Shown here piece by piece: positions 1-64,000 of a stretch of 64,000 nucleotides of DNA. The first letter of the stretch is position 1, and the number at the start of each line of letters is the position of its first letter. The DNA is from Pelobates cultripes (lineage: Eukaryota > Chordata > Amphibia > Anura > Pelobatidae). The translations under genes were made by a program, and so were the position numbers. The notes under the pieces were generated by a model. It ran no database searches and had not been told where the DNA came from. It saw only the letters and a list, made by a program, of their open reading frames with translations. The stretch lies in the NCBI GenBank assembly GCA_933207985.1, contig OW240912.1, positions 359,761,316-359,825,315 on the forward strand. Reading direction: 5' to 3'.

Positions 1-258
1 TACCTTCAGATGTTGAAGGGATGCTACACAGTACATTTGTTGTTTAATAAATATAAATCAAGGCCATTTACCATTTTTTGTAGTCATCACAATTCTATTC
101 AATACATATATATATTTAACAGTTTTCTTTATCCAAAGCAGAAATCATTTTAGAAAAAAAACCTCTAGCATGAGGATTTGAGTCTCAGTAAGTCTGTGAA
201 CATGAAGATGTACAGGACCCTTAATGAACAGTCATACTCCACTCACCAAAACACTCAC
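1..258 (-). other. tns2 intron downstream of the repeat-rich exon (partial)
   Basis: Begins at the GT donor at 258-257 (GTGAGTG) and runs off the left edge. AT-rich, with no recognisable gene or repeat. The exons for the SH2 and PTB domains should lie to the left of position 1. Confidence 0.6.
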
Positions 259-63888
<63,630 letters not shown>

Positions 63889-64000
63889 CTACAGAGAAGA
63901 AAAAAGCACCCATGCATTAAAAACGTGGCTATATAAAAATAAACACATAACATTGTTAAACACAGTAGTTTAAGGCTACACTGATCATATAGAGATAAAA

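Overview
The window is nuclear DNA of a vertebrate, most likely a frog or toad. It holds most of one protein-coding gene on the minus strand, tensin-2 (tns2/TENC1), embedded in a dense set of transposable elements. The gene call rests on eighteen open, phase-compatible exons bounded by GT-AG splice sites, whose products line up in order with tensin-2: a C1 zinc finger, a PTEN-like phosphatase domain, a C2 domain and a long disordered centre. The organism call is inference from the repeat content: an L1/Tx1-type LINE, CR1 with its TTCTATG-type 3' end, an L2-like LINE, Tc1/mariner, hAT elements and TTAA-flanked inverted-repeat elements. I cannot name the species.

Layout, in the direction of the gene (right to left). 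63.9-63.8 kb: first visible exon, the N-terminal half of the C1 finger. 63.8-47.1 kb: a 16.7 kb intron with two full-length non-autonomous hAT elements (target duplications visible), minisatellites and microsatellites. 47.1-40.6 kb: four very small exons that finish the C1 domain and the linker. 38.7-35.5 kb: phosphatase-domain exons. 33.5-27.5 kb: C2-domain exons, interrupted by a Tc1 relic and a foldback element. 25.0-23.6 kb: a 1.4 kb exon for the first half of the disordered centre. 23.6-1.9 kb: a 21.7 kb intron with a solo LTR, a second LTR split by nested LINEs, and an L1 inserted inside an older TTAA element. 1.86-0.26 kb: a 1.6 kb exon coding a Pro/His/Gln/Ser-rich tract made largely of 13-residue repeats. 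The promoter, upstream exons and the C-terminal SH2 and PTB exons lie outside the window.

I found no bacterial-type gene system, CRISPR array, rRNA or convincing tRNA. The most interesting points are the repeat-expanded coding exon, an unusual active-site sequence in the phosphatase domain (catalytic Cys and Asp kept, Arg replaced by Lys), possible cassette microexons just after the C1 domain, and a well-resolved history of nested transposon insertions.
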